DNA of 40,989 bases from NCBI GenBank assembly GCA_039714535.1, contig JBDLJC010000029.1:1-40989 (forward strand), given 5' to 3'. The stretch is from JAGXFP01 sp039714535. GTDB lineage: Bacteria > Desulfobacterota > Desulfobulbia > Desulfobulbales > JAGXFP01. The translations under genes and the position numbers were made by a program. Below are positions 1 to 7,448 of the stretch, one piece after another (positions within the stretch are counted from its first letter, which is position 1; each line of letters begins with the position of its first letter). Below the pieces are notes generated by a model. That model made no database searches. It was not told the origin of the DNA and was given only the letters and a program-made list of their open reading frames with translations.

Positions 1-102
1 ACACTCATATTCTGTACGGTAAATTAATATTGATTACAAAATCAAGTTATTTTTGAATGATAGATTGTTTTTTCTGCCGCGAAGCGGCTTACTTGAACCA
101 TA

Positions 103-205
103 GCATTAAGGCTGACTTCGCGAGGCACGGCTTATTGCAGTCAGCTGTTGAAACAAAATACAACCAAGACAGGTATTTGCAGTCGTCATGGCTCGCAGCT
201 TATGC
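103..205 (+). repeat. Degenerate attC-like inverted repeat (possible left cassette boundary)
   Basis: Bases 103-114 (GCATTAAGGCTG) and 196-205 (CAGCTTATGC) are complementary apart from two extra bases, T107 and a G at 110-111, which would be extrahelical as in integron attC sites. The right arm ends in TTATGC, matching the GCATAA of the R'' box at 1307-1313, as expected for the start of the same cassette. However, the invariant GTT/AAC core is CTT/AAG here, so the site would be damaged or coincidental. The rest of 1-338 holds a GCCGC/GCGGC hairpin near 76-88 and no gene that I can support. Confidence 0.22.
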
Positions 206-338
206 TTGTCGTTAACTGAAAACAATTAAGTAGAAAGCAATGAATACATAGGAAGTGAAGAATTAAAGGGGTGAATATTACCTCGTGAAACATTAACCAT
301 AATACATACTTATATAAAGCAAAACTAAGGAGTCAAAT

Positions 339-851
339 ATGACAAAGCTTAATTTTCTGTTAATAGTTTTTCTGCTCGCATTACTTACTGGTTGCGGCTC
401 TTTTCCCAGAACACCTGAATTGCTAAGAGAAAATGTGACGGGGGGGAAGTTCTACACAAGTAAAGATTTTTTTAAAGTAAAAAGACCTTTTTCAAAAGTG
501 TCATCCACCTATAAAAAACAAGCTGCAAAATGCCTCAATAAAGAAATAAATAAAGTATGGTTTGAAGGTGGAATGACTCGTCGGACGACTACTCGTTATG
601 TTCCAAAAATTAAAATAACTTCAAGAAAAACAATACTTACCATACAGGATCGAAAAGTTTCTGGCAGCAAAGAGCTAGGAAGTCCCCCTGCTGATGGATT
701 CTACCGCATAGTTGCAGACGTTACTCCTATTAGCAAAAATGTAACGAGTGTAAAAATCTATAAGCAACACCCTGCTCTTGAGCCAGTAATAATGGCATTA
801 AGAGATTGGGCCACTGGAAAGAACCTTGAATGCCCCGACTTCACCAAATGA
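339..851 (+). CDS. Hypothetical lipoprotein
   Basis: A 170-residue protein with a short lipoprotein signal peptide: MTK start, a hydrophobic core and the lipobox LTGC at about residues 16-19, predicting lipidation and membrane anchoring. The rest is basic and soluble, with no transmembrane segment and no motif I recognise. The start is set by AAGGAG six bases upstream. It lies inside the first cassette of the putative integron array and its TGA overlaps the ATG of a 38-codon ORF. Composition is AT-rich compared with genes after 4429, fitting acquisition by transfer. Function unknown. Confidence 0.75.
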   Translation: MTKLNFLLIVFLLALLTGCGSFPRTPELLRENVTGGKFYTSKDFFKVKRPFSKVSSTYKKQAAKCLNKEINKVWFEGGMTRRTTTRYVPKIKITSRKTILTIQDRKVSGSKELGSPPADGFYRIVADVTPISKNVTSVKIYKQHPALEPVIMALRDWATGKNLECPDFTK

Positions 852-964
852 TAGCAAAAGGATTACAAGGTGCTCAGGCAACAGCTTGGGAGTCTACTGG
901 CGCTTATTCATCAGGCTCCATAAACAAAAAGTTGAAAGCGGCGTTACAAAAATACATACTGTAA
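848..964 (+). CDS. Small ORF, 38 aa, overlapping the lipoprotein stop
   Basis: The ORF begins with an ATGA overlap with the lipoprotein stop codon and runs 38 codons (MIAKGLQGAQ ... KYIL). ATGA overlap often marks translational coupling. It could be a real small protein, or the frameshifted C-terminal tail of the preceding lipoprotein. No family recognised. It fills nearly all the gap before the HigA-like gene, which leaves no room for a HigB toxin there. Confidence 0.3.
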   Translation: MIAKGLQGAQATAWESTGAYSSGSINKKLKAALQKYIL

Positions 965-985
965 AACACTTAAAGGGGTAAAGTC

Positions 986-1312
986 ATGGCAAAAAAATTA
1001 ACTCCAATCACTCCGGGCGATATATTATTGGAAGAATTTCTTAAGCCAATGGAAATCACTCAAAATAAGTTAGCAAAAGACATTAATGTCCCTGCAAATC
1101 GGGTCAGTCAAATCATACATGGCAAAAGAGAAATTACTGCTGATACTGCGTTACGCCTTGGCAAGTATTTTGGAATTGAACCAGAATTCTGGCTGAACCT
1201 ACAGGTGCGGTACAATATGAAAATAGCTAAAAGCAAAGTGGGTAAAATAATTGATAGAGAAGTCAAAAAACACTTTTCTCAAACGAACTCATACAATCTT
1301 GTAACAGCATAA
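986..1312 (+). CDS. higA: HigA-family antitoxin (XRE helix-turn-helix), orphan
   Basis: A 108-residue protein matching the HigA addiction-module antidote family. It opens with the typical phrase ITPGDILLEEFLKPM, then an XRE-type helix-turn-helix (about residues 24-62, with VPANRVSQIIHGKREIT), then the family's FGIEPEFWLNLQ segment. HigA normally neutralises the HigB mRNA interferase and represses its own operon. Here no HigB is visible: the upstream gap holds only a 38-codon ORF and downstream lies an attC-like site. It may act as an orphan antitoxin against a toxin elsewhere, or simply as a regulator. AAAGGGG precedes the ATG by seven bases. The TAA stop lies inside the R'' box of the attC-like site, as in many compact gene cassettes. 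Confidence 0.85.
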   Translation: MAKKLTPITPGDILLEEFLKPMEITQNKLAKDINVPANRVSQIIHGKREITADTALRLGKYFGIEPEFWLNLQVRYNMKIAKSKVGKIIDREVKKHFSQTNSYNLVTA

Positions 1313-1376
1313 CACTTAGAAGGCCTCCCCTTGTCAAGGGCGAAAAAACACCATTCTTTTCGCTCTGGCGTTGAGC
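1307..1376 (+). repeat. attC-like recombination site 1
   Basis: R'' is GCATAAC at 1307-1313 and R' is GTTGAGC at 1370-1376; they pair at six of seven positions counting one G-U. Inside them, CTTAGA (1314-1319) pairs with TCTGG just before R' if one T is extrahelical, the usual attC asymmetry. The centre holds a CCCTTG/CAAGGG hairpin and a GCGAAAA/TTTTCGC stem. The block from the R'' box to about 1395 recurs at 3904-4003 with near identity, including a conserved TCTGGC...GCCAGA hairpin after R'. No gene is supported in 1377-1642. Confidence 0.55.
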
Positions 1377-1642
1377 AGCCAGACTTTTACTACCAGTTCC
1401 ATCTTGGGCTTCATATTCGGCTACAGACCCGGTCTGCACCAAACACTTATTGAGGCTCCGACCAGCCCAATCGAAAATTCTAAAAATGGGATGATTACCA
1501 TTGAGGATTTCGGATAAACCGGGGCAGATTTAATTTCCAAGGCGGGCGAGGATTTTTTCTTCAATCGCCTTTTCTATTTGGGGAGCCCTTTGAGGGCCGG
1601 TAAGCGACGAAAGGAGACTCCGACGGGTTGGTCGGGCTTAAA

Positions 1643-2764
1643 TTAACCTAGGACTCTAAAATTAAGACGGTATTTATTGTTTTCATCAACCGACAGAAAA
1701 TTCTCGGAAACAAGTTTTTTTAAATCACGTCTTGCTGTCTGTGTTGTCACTTTACTATACAAGATTGAAAATGGTCTGTTTTCATGTAAGTCCTTAATGG
1801 TAAAACTTGCTGGCTTGTCCAAGAGCAAGTAAAGCAACTCATATTGTCTTGAAGTTAATCTTTTCTTTTGCTTTTCGAATCTATAAAAATCACGTAGTGA
1901 AAATTTCCTTATAAAGTAAACAATAGTTTCCTTTATTCTTGCCAAACTATCAACAGACGCTTCCAAACAAAATCGCAAAAAAGGAGTAGGGTCTTTTTTT
2001 AGTTTGATTGCCCTAGAGAATGAGTTGTAATACTCATCAACATTTTTATAATAATAATTGGAAAGTTCACGAGGGACATACTTGATATTTGAGGACTGGA
2101 GAAGAATAGCTTCTATAAGCCTACCCGTTCTGCCATTTCCATCCCAGAATGGATGAATAATACAGAAATAGTAATGCGAAAGTGCTCCTCGAACAAATGG
2201 ATCAATTTGTAAAATTTCGTCACTATTTATCCATGCAACGAACTCTTTCATCAAATTTTTAATGTCTTCATTAATTTTAGGAGGGGTATATACACCCCCA
2301 TGAGCCTTGTCGCCGACATGCACAAGTCCATTTCTGTATTTTCCTGGCACATTATTTTCGTCTGGCACATCACTAGTGATTATTTTATGAAGTTCACAAA
2401 TCAGCTCTTCTGTTAGAATAAAAGGTTCGGCGGTCGGTTCAATCCCGGAAAGGAGATTGTAAGCTTTTATAAGGTTTTTAATTTCTTGTTGGTCTTTTTG
2501 GGTATAAATTTCGACCGTTTCACCCCTAGCAATTTTTTTTACATCTTCACCAGTAATTGGATTACCCTCAATAGCTGCTGTTCCAGAGATAGAGCTGTAC
2601 ATGATGTCTGGTTGTATTTGTGATGCCAGCTCAGGAAGAATCGGCAGGTCAACAATGGTTTCGCTTAGCACGGTCGCACGAACTAAAAGACTATCAATTT
2701 GCGAAGAATCATACTTTTCGTTAAAATAAAACTTTCCCGACTTAAATGTTAAAAAATCTTTCAT
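1643..2764 (-). CDS. Fic/DOC family protein (probable AMP-transferase) with class II inhibitory motif
   Basis: A 373-residue Fic protein. The catalytic loop is HPFWDGNGRTGR at about residues 204-215, the canonical HPFxDGNGRxxR that binds Mg-ATP and supplies the active-site histidine. An N-terminal inhibitory motif (S/T)xxxEGN is visible as TAAIEGN near residues 61-67, so it is self-inhibited in the class II manner. The C-terminal 80 residues look like a winged helix (TSRQYELLYLL...). Such proteins usually AMPylate or de-AMPylate protein hydroxyls. It is encoded on the minus strand, opposite to the other cassette genes, and so needs its own promoter. The minus-strand AGAGGG lies six bases before the ATG. 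Full length for the family. Confidence 0.9.
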   Translation of the reverse strand: MKDFLTFKSGKFYFNEKYDSSQIDSLLVRATVLSETIVDLPILPELASQIQPDIMYSSISGTAAIEGNPITGEDVKKIARGETVEIYTQKDQQEIKNLIKAYNLLSGIEPTAEPFILTEELICELHKIITSDVPDENNVPGKYRNGLVHVGDKAHGGVYTPPKINEDIKNLMKEFVAWINSDEILQIDPFVRGALSHYYFCIIHPFWDGNGRTGRLIEAILLQSSNIKYVPRELSNYYYKNVDEYYNSFSRAIKLKKDPTPFLRFCLEASVDSLARIKETIVYFIRKFSLRDFYRFEKQKKRLTSRQYELLYLLLDKPASFTIKDLHENRPFSILYSKVTTQTARRDLKKLVSENFLSVDENNKYRLNFRVLG

Positions 2765-2895
2765 GCTAGCCCTCTAAAATGTAACGAAAAATGTAACAAC
2801 AAAAATATGCTAAATCAAGGAATTACAAAAATATCCTCTTGAAAAATGTCACAACATGTGTTGCTCATATTAAATATATAGGAAAACAAAAAAAA

Positions 2896-2986
2896 GCCCA
2901 ACAAAAAAATCAAGCTGACATCGAGATCAATGCGGCGCTGACGCGGCAAGTTCAAGAGGCGCCGCAGCTTATTTAGGCCGTTATAC
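2896..2986 (+). repeat. attC-like recombination site 2
   Basis: R'' is GCCCAAC (2896-2902), a perfect RYYYAAC, and R' is GTTATAC (2980-2986). Between them AAAT-C-AAGCTG (2907-2917) pairs with CAGCTTATTT (2965-2974), a ten-pair stem with a single extrahelical C, the hallmark of an attC L box. A second stem, TGCGGCGC (2931-2938) with GCGCCGCA (2959-2966), caps it. R'' and R' pair only at AAC/GTT, as expected when neighbouring cassettes have different ends. Confidence 0.6.
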
Positions 2987-3133
2987 GATGACGATCAAAA
3001 GTATAGATTTGTGGCACTTTATTTTGAAACGTAGTTAACTGAACCTAACGGTTAAGCAGGATGCAATTGGTAATCGTTATTGCATCCCCTTTTTTAACAA
3101 TATGTGTAGGGGATTACCCGGGGAGGAAAGTAT

Positions 3134-3808
3134 ATGGTTCTAAAAAGGTCTATTGTTGTCTCGTTGTTGTCCATGCTGCTCATTGCTAGCGGCTGTATTA
3201 TCAGCATTCCCAAATACATGCCCAGGGTCAATGATCTGGCGGCGATCCCGCCAGGACACGTGGTTGTGGTCAGCAAGGTTCAGCTAAAACCGGCAATTAG
3301 CCAGAGGATCGATGTCGAGAAGATGTTTCGCGGCGCCAATGCCATAAAAAGGAATGAGGTCAAGTTCCTGACCGCACAGAACGTGAACAACCCGGTGAGG
3401 AAAGGAACCATGGTCCCCTTCGACATCAAGGGCGGGTACGATTTCAATGTCAGCTTCAAGGATTTTTCCTTCAACCTTATGCCGGTAGGCACCACCTACA
3501 TCAGGAGGGGCGAAGTCGTGGTCGATAGCGGAGTAGGATCTGTTTCTTCTATGGGGGGAGCGATGACCGGTCAGCGGTCATTTTATGATATCTACCTCTG
3601 GGGTGATGTAAAGGTCGAGGTCCCGGCTGGAGCCAAAGCGGTTTATATAGGAACTTTGGTCTACGAGCACGATGGCAAATACAGTAAAAAAGTTAAAGTT
3701 AAAGATGAGTTCAAAAAGGCGCAAAGAGCCTTGGAGAAAAAGAAAATCCCAGGCATAAGAGGCAAGGACTTGAAAAAGAATCTAGCTAAAGTCATAAGGC
3801 AGAATTGA
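3134..3808 (+). CDS. Hypothetical lipoprotein
   Basis: A 224-residue protein with a lipoprotein signal peptide (hydrophobic core LLSMLLIASGC, lipobox IASGC near residue 21). The mature part is predicted soluble with beta-rich stretches (HVVVVSKVQL, GYDFNVSFKDFSFNL, AVYIGTLVYEHDG) and a Lys-rich C-terminus. No family recognised. GGGAGGAAAG before the ATG gives a strong ribosome-binding site. It is the sole gene of the third putative cassette and is followed by its own terminator and attC-like site. Codon use is closer to the surrounding chromosome than that of the first cassette. Confidence 0.75.
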   Translation: MVLKRSIVVSLLSMLLIASGCIISIPKYMPRVNDLAAIPPGHVVVVSKVQLKPAISQRIDVEKMFRGANAIKRNEVKFLTAQNVNNPVRKGTMVPFDIKGGYDFNVSFKDFSFNLMPVGTTYIRRGEVVVDSGVGSVSSMGGAMTGQRSFYDIYLWGDVKVEVPAGAKAVYIGTLVYEHDGKYSKKVKVKDEFKKAQRALEKKKIPGIRGKDLKKNLAKVIRQN

Positions 3809-3835
3809 GCAAATAATATTAGAATCCTTGTTGGT

Positions 3836-3873
3836 AAAGGGGATAGATGAAAATCTCTCCCCTTTATTTTTTT
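3836..3873 (+). terminator. Rho-independent terminator of the cassette lipoprotein gene
   Basis: A 13-base stem, AAAGGGGATAGAT (3836-3848) with ATCTCTCCCCTTT (3853-3865), has one mismatch, a GAAA tetraloop and a following ATTTTTTT run. It sits 28 bases after the lipoprotein stop and before the attC-like site. Confidence 0.85.
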
Positions 3874-3903
3874 AAGTATAAGATATTTATTATCAAAAAA
3901 ATC

Positions 3904-3985
3904 GTATAACACTTAGAAGTCCTCCCCTTGTCAAGGGCGAAAAAATCCGTCAACGAAAAAACATTTTTTCGCTCTGGCGTTGAGC
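3904..3985 (+). repeat. attC-like recombination site 3
   Basis: R'' is GTATAAC (3904-3910), exactly complementary to the R' at 2980-2986 that starts this cassette. R' is GTTGAGC (3979-3985). Inner stems match site 1: the CCCTTG/CAAGGG hairpin and GCGAAAAAA (3939-3947 region) with TTTTTTCGC just before the L' box. The block is near identical to 1307-1395, with about 12 extra bases in the loop. Confidence 0.58.
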
Positions 3986-4428
3986 AGCCAGACTTTTACT
4001 GCCAGGGCTGAGGGGTCAAGCCTGCTCTTGGCTCTTGCCCTATACAGGTTAAAAGGGCAGCCCACAAACCTTTCTTCCCCCTGAGTAGTTTTAGGTGCCA
4101 GCCTCTCTTAATCTGCCGGTAGGGTTTCCCGTTGACATCATTTTTTATATAATGTAAAAACTTCGCGCTTAAAATTGGTGTCTTTATTTTTTCGCGATTG
4201 CATTGTTGATTTCCGGAATATGTCATCTCTCTTGCTCTTTTGCCGAAAATATTAGCCAATATTCAGGCAGAAGGGTGCTCCCCGGCCAGCGATTCTCTGT
4301 TATCCCAACAGAATTGATTCGGAAGCGATAAATTCCCACCGCTACGTCGCACCGATATCGCCATGGTTATAAAATTTTAACAGTATGGATACTGGAGCTA
4401 ATCCGGCTGAAAAGGAGAACTAGAAGAA
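3986..4428 (+). other. Intergenic stretch after the last attC-like site
   Basis: No convincing gene. An 87-codon minus-strand ORF (3996-4259) lacks a ribosome-binding site and starts inside the repeat, so I do not call it. I looked for a further RYYYAAC/GTTRRRY pair and found none, so the array seems to end here. AAAAGGAG at 4409-4416 is the ribosome-binding site of the next gene. Confidence 0.5.
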
Positions 4429-6276
4429 ATGGAAGGTGTTATTTTTACCCAAGAGATCGGTCTGACCCTGGCCGTGATGGCGGTTGCCATCGTATTGTTT
4501 ATCACCAACGCTGTGCGGGTCGATGTGGTGGGCATCATCATGGTCGTGGCCCTGCCGTTGTTGAACATTGTCGAGGCCAAAGAGGCGATCAGCGGTTTTA
4601 GCTCCAATGCGGTTATTTCGATTATCGCGGTGATCATCATTGGTGCGGCCCTGGATAAGACCGGCGTGATGAATATTCTGGCCAAGCAGATCCTCAAACT
4701 GGCCGGCAAAAGTGAGTCACGGATAATTGCCCTGATCTCCGGTACGGTGGCGTTCATCTCCAGCTTTATGCAGAATATCGGCGCGGCTGCGCTTTTTATG
4801 CCGGCCACCTTTCGGATCAGTCGGAAGTTGAACTTTCCGGTATCCCGGGTGCTGATGCCCATGGGTTTTTGCGCCATCATCGGCGGCTGTCTGACCCTGG
4901 TCGGCTCAAGCCCGTTGATTCTGCTCAATGACCTGATGGAAAAATGGTACCTCGACAACGCCCAAAACCCGGCGCTGACGGACAAGGTTTTTGAGTCCTT
5001 CGGCTTATTCACCGTTACCCCCATGGGCGTGGCTCTGGTGGCGGCGGGCATCCTCTACTTTGTTATCTTTGGTAAGTATATCCTGCCGAAAAAACAGGTC
5101 GAGAGTGACACTTCTTTTATCAGTGACGATTTAATCGACACCTACGGCAATCATGTCGGCGCAATATTCGAGCTGGAGGTGCCGGGGAAATTTACGGCGC
5201 AGAAGCTTGAAGATTTGGAAATCAGGGCCAATTACCGGTCATTTCTGGTCGGGATCGCCAGAAAAGACGGTAAGAGGATCATGACCCCGATCTGGGATGA
5301 TATGATCGAGGCCGGCGACGTTATTGCCGTGGTCAGCACTCCGCAGCGCATTGAGAAACTGGCCGAAGACCTGAACTTAGGGATCAAGTCCGACCTGGAA
5401 GTGTTTGCCGATGAATTATCCGTCGATAGCAGCGGCATCATAGAAGGCATGGTTCCGCCACGGTCCAGCCTGGTAGGCAAGACCATGCGGGAGGTGGGGT
5501 TGCGGAAGAAATACGGTGTCAATCCCCTGGCCCTTTACCGCAATGGCGAGCTTATGCTGGAAAGCATCTCCAAGTTGACCATCCAGGCCGGAGATGCCCT
5601 CCTCATGCAGGGGGCCTGGAAGAAGTTTCATATCCTGAAAGATCAACCGGACTTCATCTTTACCCAAGAGGTCACAGGAGAGGTTATGCAGCCGGAAAAG
5701 GCGAAACTCGCCGTGACCGGTCTGGTCCTTGCCCTGACCCTTGCCCTAGGCTTTCACGTTCAGCTTTCCATCGCCCTGCTGAGCGGGGCCTTGTTCATGA
5801 TATTGAGCAAGGTGCTGACCATCGATGAGGCATATAAGTCTGTTGACTGGATGACCGTCTTTTTACTGGCCGGTCTCATTCCCCTGGGCATCGCCTTCCA
5901 GAAAACAGGGGCCGCCAACTACATTGCCGTTAATATTATGAACCTGATCGGCGATGTTTCTCCCCTTGTTCTGCTGACTGTTATCGGCGCCTTGACTTCC
6001 TTTTTCACCCTGGTCGCCTCCAACGTCGGCGCCACCGTTCTGCTGGTGCCTTTGACCATGAACATGGCCATGAACGCGGGGATTGATCCCAAAATGGCGG
6101 CCTTGACGGTGGGAATCGCAGCCTCAAATACCTTTGTCCTGCCCACCCATCAGGTAAACGCCCTGATCATGCGGCCCGGCGGCTACAAGCCTGCCGACTA
6201 TGTGAAGGCCGGCACCGGCATGACCATAATTTACCTGGCAGTCATGGTGGCCATGTTGTTCTTCTATTATATGTAG
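4429..6276 (+). CDS. SLC13/DASS-type anion permease with two TrkA-C domains
   Basis: A 615-residue inner-membrane transporter. It has an N-terminal membrane half (about residues 1-215) with the motif SSFMQNIGAAALFMP, two cytoplasmic RCK-C/TrkA-C domains in the middle (about 240-325 and 335-415; the phrases AGDVIAVVSTPQRI and AGDALLMQGAWKKF are typical ends), and a C-terminal membrane half with the matching helix-break motif TLVASNVGATVLLVP. The two inverted SNxGAT-like motifs form the ion/substrate site in SLC13 relatives. Proteins of this architecture are annotated as sulfate/dicarboxylate/anion:Na+ symporters; the substrate cannot be read from sequence. AAGGAG lies about 12 bases before the ATG. 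Apparently monocistronic, converging on the NTF2-like gene. Confidence 0.85.
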   Translation: MEGVIFTQEIGLTLAVMAVAIVLFITNAVRVDVVGIIMVVALPLLNIVEAKEAISGFSSNAVISIIAVIIIGAALDKTGVMNILAKQILKLAGKSESRIIALISGTVAFISSFMQNIGAAALFMPATFRISRKLNFPVSRVLMPMGFCAIIGGCLTLVGSSPLILLNDLMEKWYLDNAQNPALTDKVFESFGLFTVTPMGVALVAAGILYFVIFGKYILPKKQVESDTSFISDDLIDTYGNHVGAIFELEVPGKFTAQKLEDLEIRANYRSFLVGIARKDGKRIMTPIWDDMIEAGDVIAVVSTPQRIEKLAEDLNLGIKSDLEVFADELSVDSSGIIEGMVPPRSSLVGKTMREVGLRKKYGVNPLALYRNGELMLESISKLTIQAGDALLMQGAWKKFHILKDQPDFIFTQEVTGEVMQPEKAKLAVTGLVLALTLALGFHVQLSIALLSGALFMILSKVLTIDEAYKSVDWMTVFLLAGLIPLGIAFQKTGAANYIAVNIMNLIGDVSPLVLLTVIGALTSFFTLVASNVGATVLLVPLTMNMAMNAGIDPKMAALTVGIAASNTFVLPTHQVNALIMRPGGYKPADYVKAGTGMTIIYLAVMVAMLFFYYM

Positions 6277-6348
6277 GAGAGGCGGAGGCGATCCGGAGAA
6301 TTCCGGGGATATTTCGTTTAGCTTGGCGCGTCAGGAGTTCGCCGATCT

Positions 6349-6385
6349 GGAATAAGGCGCGGCTGAGTCAGCAGCGCCTTGTTCC
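6349..6385 (+). terminator. Stem-loop between convergent genes, probable bidirectional terminator
   Basis: GGAATAAGGCGC (6349-6360) pairs with GCGCCTTGTTCC (6374-6385), 12 pairs with one G-U, around a 13-base loop. It lies between the convergent permease and NTF2-like genes. There is no clean T-run directly after the stem on the plus strand, so efficiency is uncertain. Confidence 0.5.
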
Positions 6386-6401
6386 AGGGGTAAGACGGTT
6401 T

Positions 6402-6872
6402 TTAGCCACTGAAAGGCAGGGAGGAGTGGTGTAGGTTGATTTTTAATTTACCGTCTGAGCCTTTAATATAGCCGAAGGTGTATTCGACCTTTACTTCGGT
6501 GCCATCGAGTTGGGTGAAAAAGTAATTGCCCATGGCCACCGCATAATCGCCGTGGATGTAGTTCTCGGCATTTTCAAAGCGGACATTGGTCCAGGGGTGG
6601 ATGGCAAAGCCGTGGTCTTCCTGGAACTTGTCATTGCCGCCGACGAAGTAGGAGAGCGCCGCCTCCCGGGTCGGGCGGAACTGGGCGTCAGCCGCCTTGG
6701 TGGGCTTGAACAGCACCGGGCCGGCCGCAAAGGCGTACAGGGTGTCAATGTGGTTTTCCGCGGATTTCACGTAGTCGCCCTTGTCGGTAAAGGCCTTGCC
6801 GATGGTCACGATGCCGTCTCCCCAGATTTCCTGTGCCTCTGCTATTTCTTCAGCAGTAATAGTGTCTCCCAT
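6402..6872 (-). CDS. NTF2-like (SnoaL / CaMKII-association-domain type) protein
   Basis: A 156-residue cytosolic protein of the NTF2-like superfamily. The N-terminal helix (EEIAEAQEIWGDGIVTIG) leads into a small alpha+beta cone fold, and it ends in LKINLHHSSLPF, the HHSSLP signature of the CaMKII-association-domain branch. In bacteria these proteins are of unknown function; some bind small ligands or serve as oligomerisation modules. Related proteins are sometimes mislabelled as phosphoribosyl-AMP cyclohydrolase; the residues for that activity are not seen here. AAGGAG lies nine bases before the ATG on the minus strand. Single gene, divergent from the NuoB-like remnant. Confidence 0.75.
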   Translation of the reverse strand: MGDTITAEEIAEAQEIWGDGIVTIGKAFTDKGDYVKSAENHIDTLYAFAAGPVLFKPTKAADAQFRPTREAALSYFVGGNDKFQEDHGFAIHPWTNVRFENAENYIHGDYAVAMGNYFFTQLDGTEVKVEYTFGYIKGSDGKLKINLHHSSLPFSG

Positions 6873-7065
6873 TGTAGCGACTCCTTGTACAAAATTTTAT
6901 AAAAAGGATGTTTTTTACCTTTCTGAATGAACGTAATTTCACGATTTGATTAACATAATTTGTTTATCAATGACAAGGGTGAAAACATTGAACTATTACC
7001 CTGTTAAACCTGTCAGGGCGGTTTGGTGCTCACCTCTGCCCCGATCCGGTGTCTATCTTTGAGCC

Positions 7066-7448
7066 ATGTTACCGCTCAAAAAATTACTCGGTCGCTCTCA
7101 GCAATTACGGCAGGTTTCAGCCGCAGGCTGCAACGCCTGTGAAGCTGATAGTAATGTGTTAAACTCCCCGTTCTTTGATCTTTCCCGGTTTGGCATTGAT
7201 TTTGTCGCCTCAGCCCGCCACGCCGACGGCATCCATGTGACCGGGCCTGTCTCCAGGAATATGCGGCTATTCCCGCCCCCAAGGTGGTGATTGCCAGCGG
7301 CAGTTGTTCTATTTCCGGCGGCCCTTTCCATGGCAGTGACGAGATTGTTGGCGACTTGAACTCCATAATCCCGGTTGATCTGTATATCCCCGGCTGCCCT
7401 CCTCATCCACTGACTACGCTCCATACTTTGCTGAATTTCTTCAAGTAG
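7066..7448 (+). pseudogene. Frameshifted NuoB / group 4 hydrogenase small-subunit remnant
   Basis: Two frames together read as one NuoB-family protein. Frame 1 (7066-7290) gives AAGCNACEAD ... ARHADGIHVTGPVSRNM and then stops at TGA. From about 7263 a second frame continues with AIPAPKVVIASGSCSISGG and YIPGCPPHPLTTLHTLL to the TAG at 7446-7448. The four expected [4Fe-4S] ligands (CxxC, SC, GCPP) all survive. The family normally has about ten residues (an ALxxTYEA-type stretch) between RNM and the IPxPK phrase; these are missing, so a short deletion probably caused the frameshift. No other complex I or hydrogenase subunits are nearby. No ribosome-binding site is obvious. Confidence 0.75.

Larger units (their letters stand above)
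200..3979 (+). mobile_element. Integron cassette array without visible integrase (CALIN-like), three cassettes
   Basis: Three attC-like sites (1307-1376, 2896-2986, 3904-3985) lie in the same orientation and end three gene units. The key evidence is the pairing of cassette ends. The cassette starting at R' GTTATAC (2980-2986) ends at R'' GTATAAC (3904-3910), an exact complement. The cassette starting at R' GTTGAGC (1370-1376) ends at R'' GCCCAAC (2896-2902), 6 of 7 complementary. Site-specific insertion between the G and TT of R' predicts this. The cargo is typical of sedentary cassette arrays: small lipoproteins, an antitoxin, a Fic protein, each with its own signals and AT-richer than the genes after 4429. 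No intI gene is in the window; if present it should lie to the left. The left boundary near 200 is uncertain. Confidence 0.55.

Noticed and set aside
3996..4259. 87-codon minus-strand ORF after attC site 3
   Set aside because: It has no ribosome-binding site, begins inside the repeat and shows no recognisable protein pattern.
4300..4375. Fourth attC site (CCCAAC ... GTTATAA)
   Set aside because: The R'' box starts with T rather than a purine, R' ends in A, and the inner arms do not pair.
4398..5051. 217-codon minus-strand ORF opposite the SLC13 permease
   Set aside because: Antisense to the clearly real permease; its sequence has the low-complexity look of a shadow frame.
6945..6963. ATTAACATAATT shared with the palindrome at 12277
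   Set aside because: The outer inverted arms are missing and no sigma-54 promoter follows; probably an AT-rich coincidence.
7288..7290. TGA in the NuoB-like remnant as a selenocysteine codon
   Set aside because: The family similarity continues in a different frame after this point, so a frameshift explains it, not readthrough.
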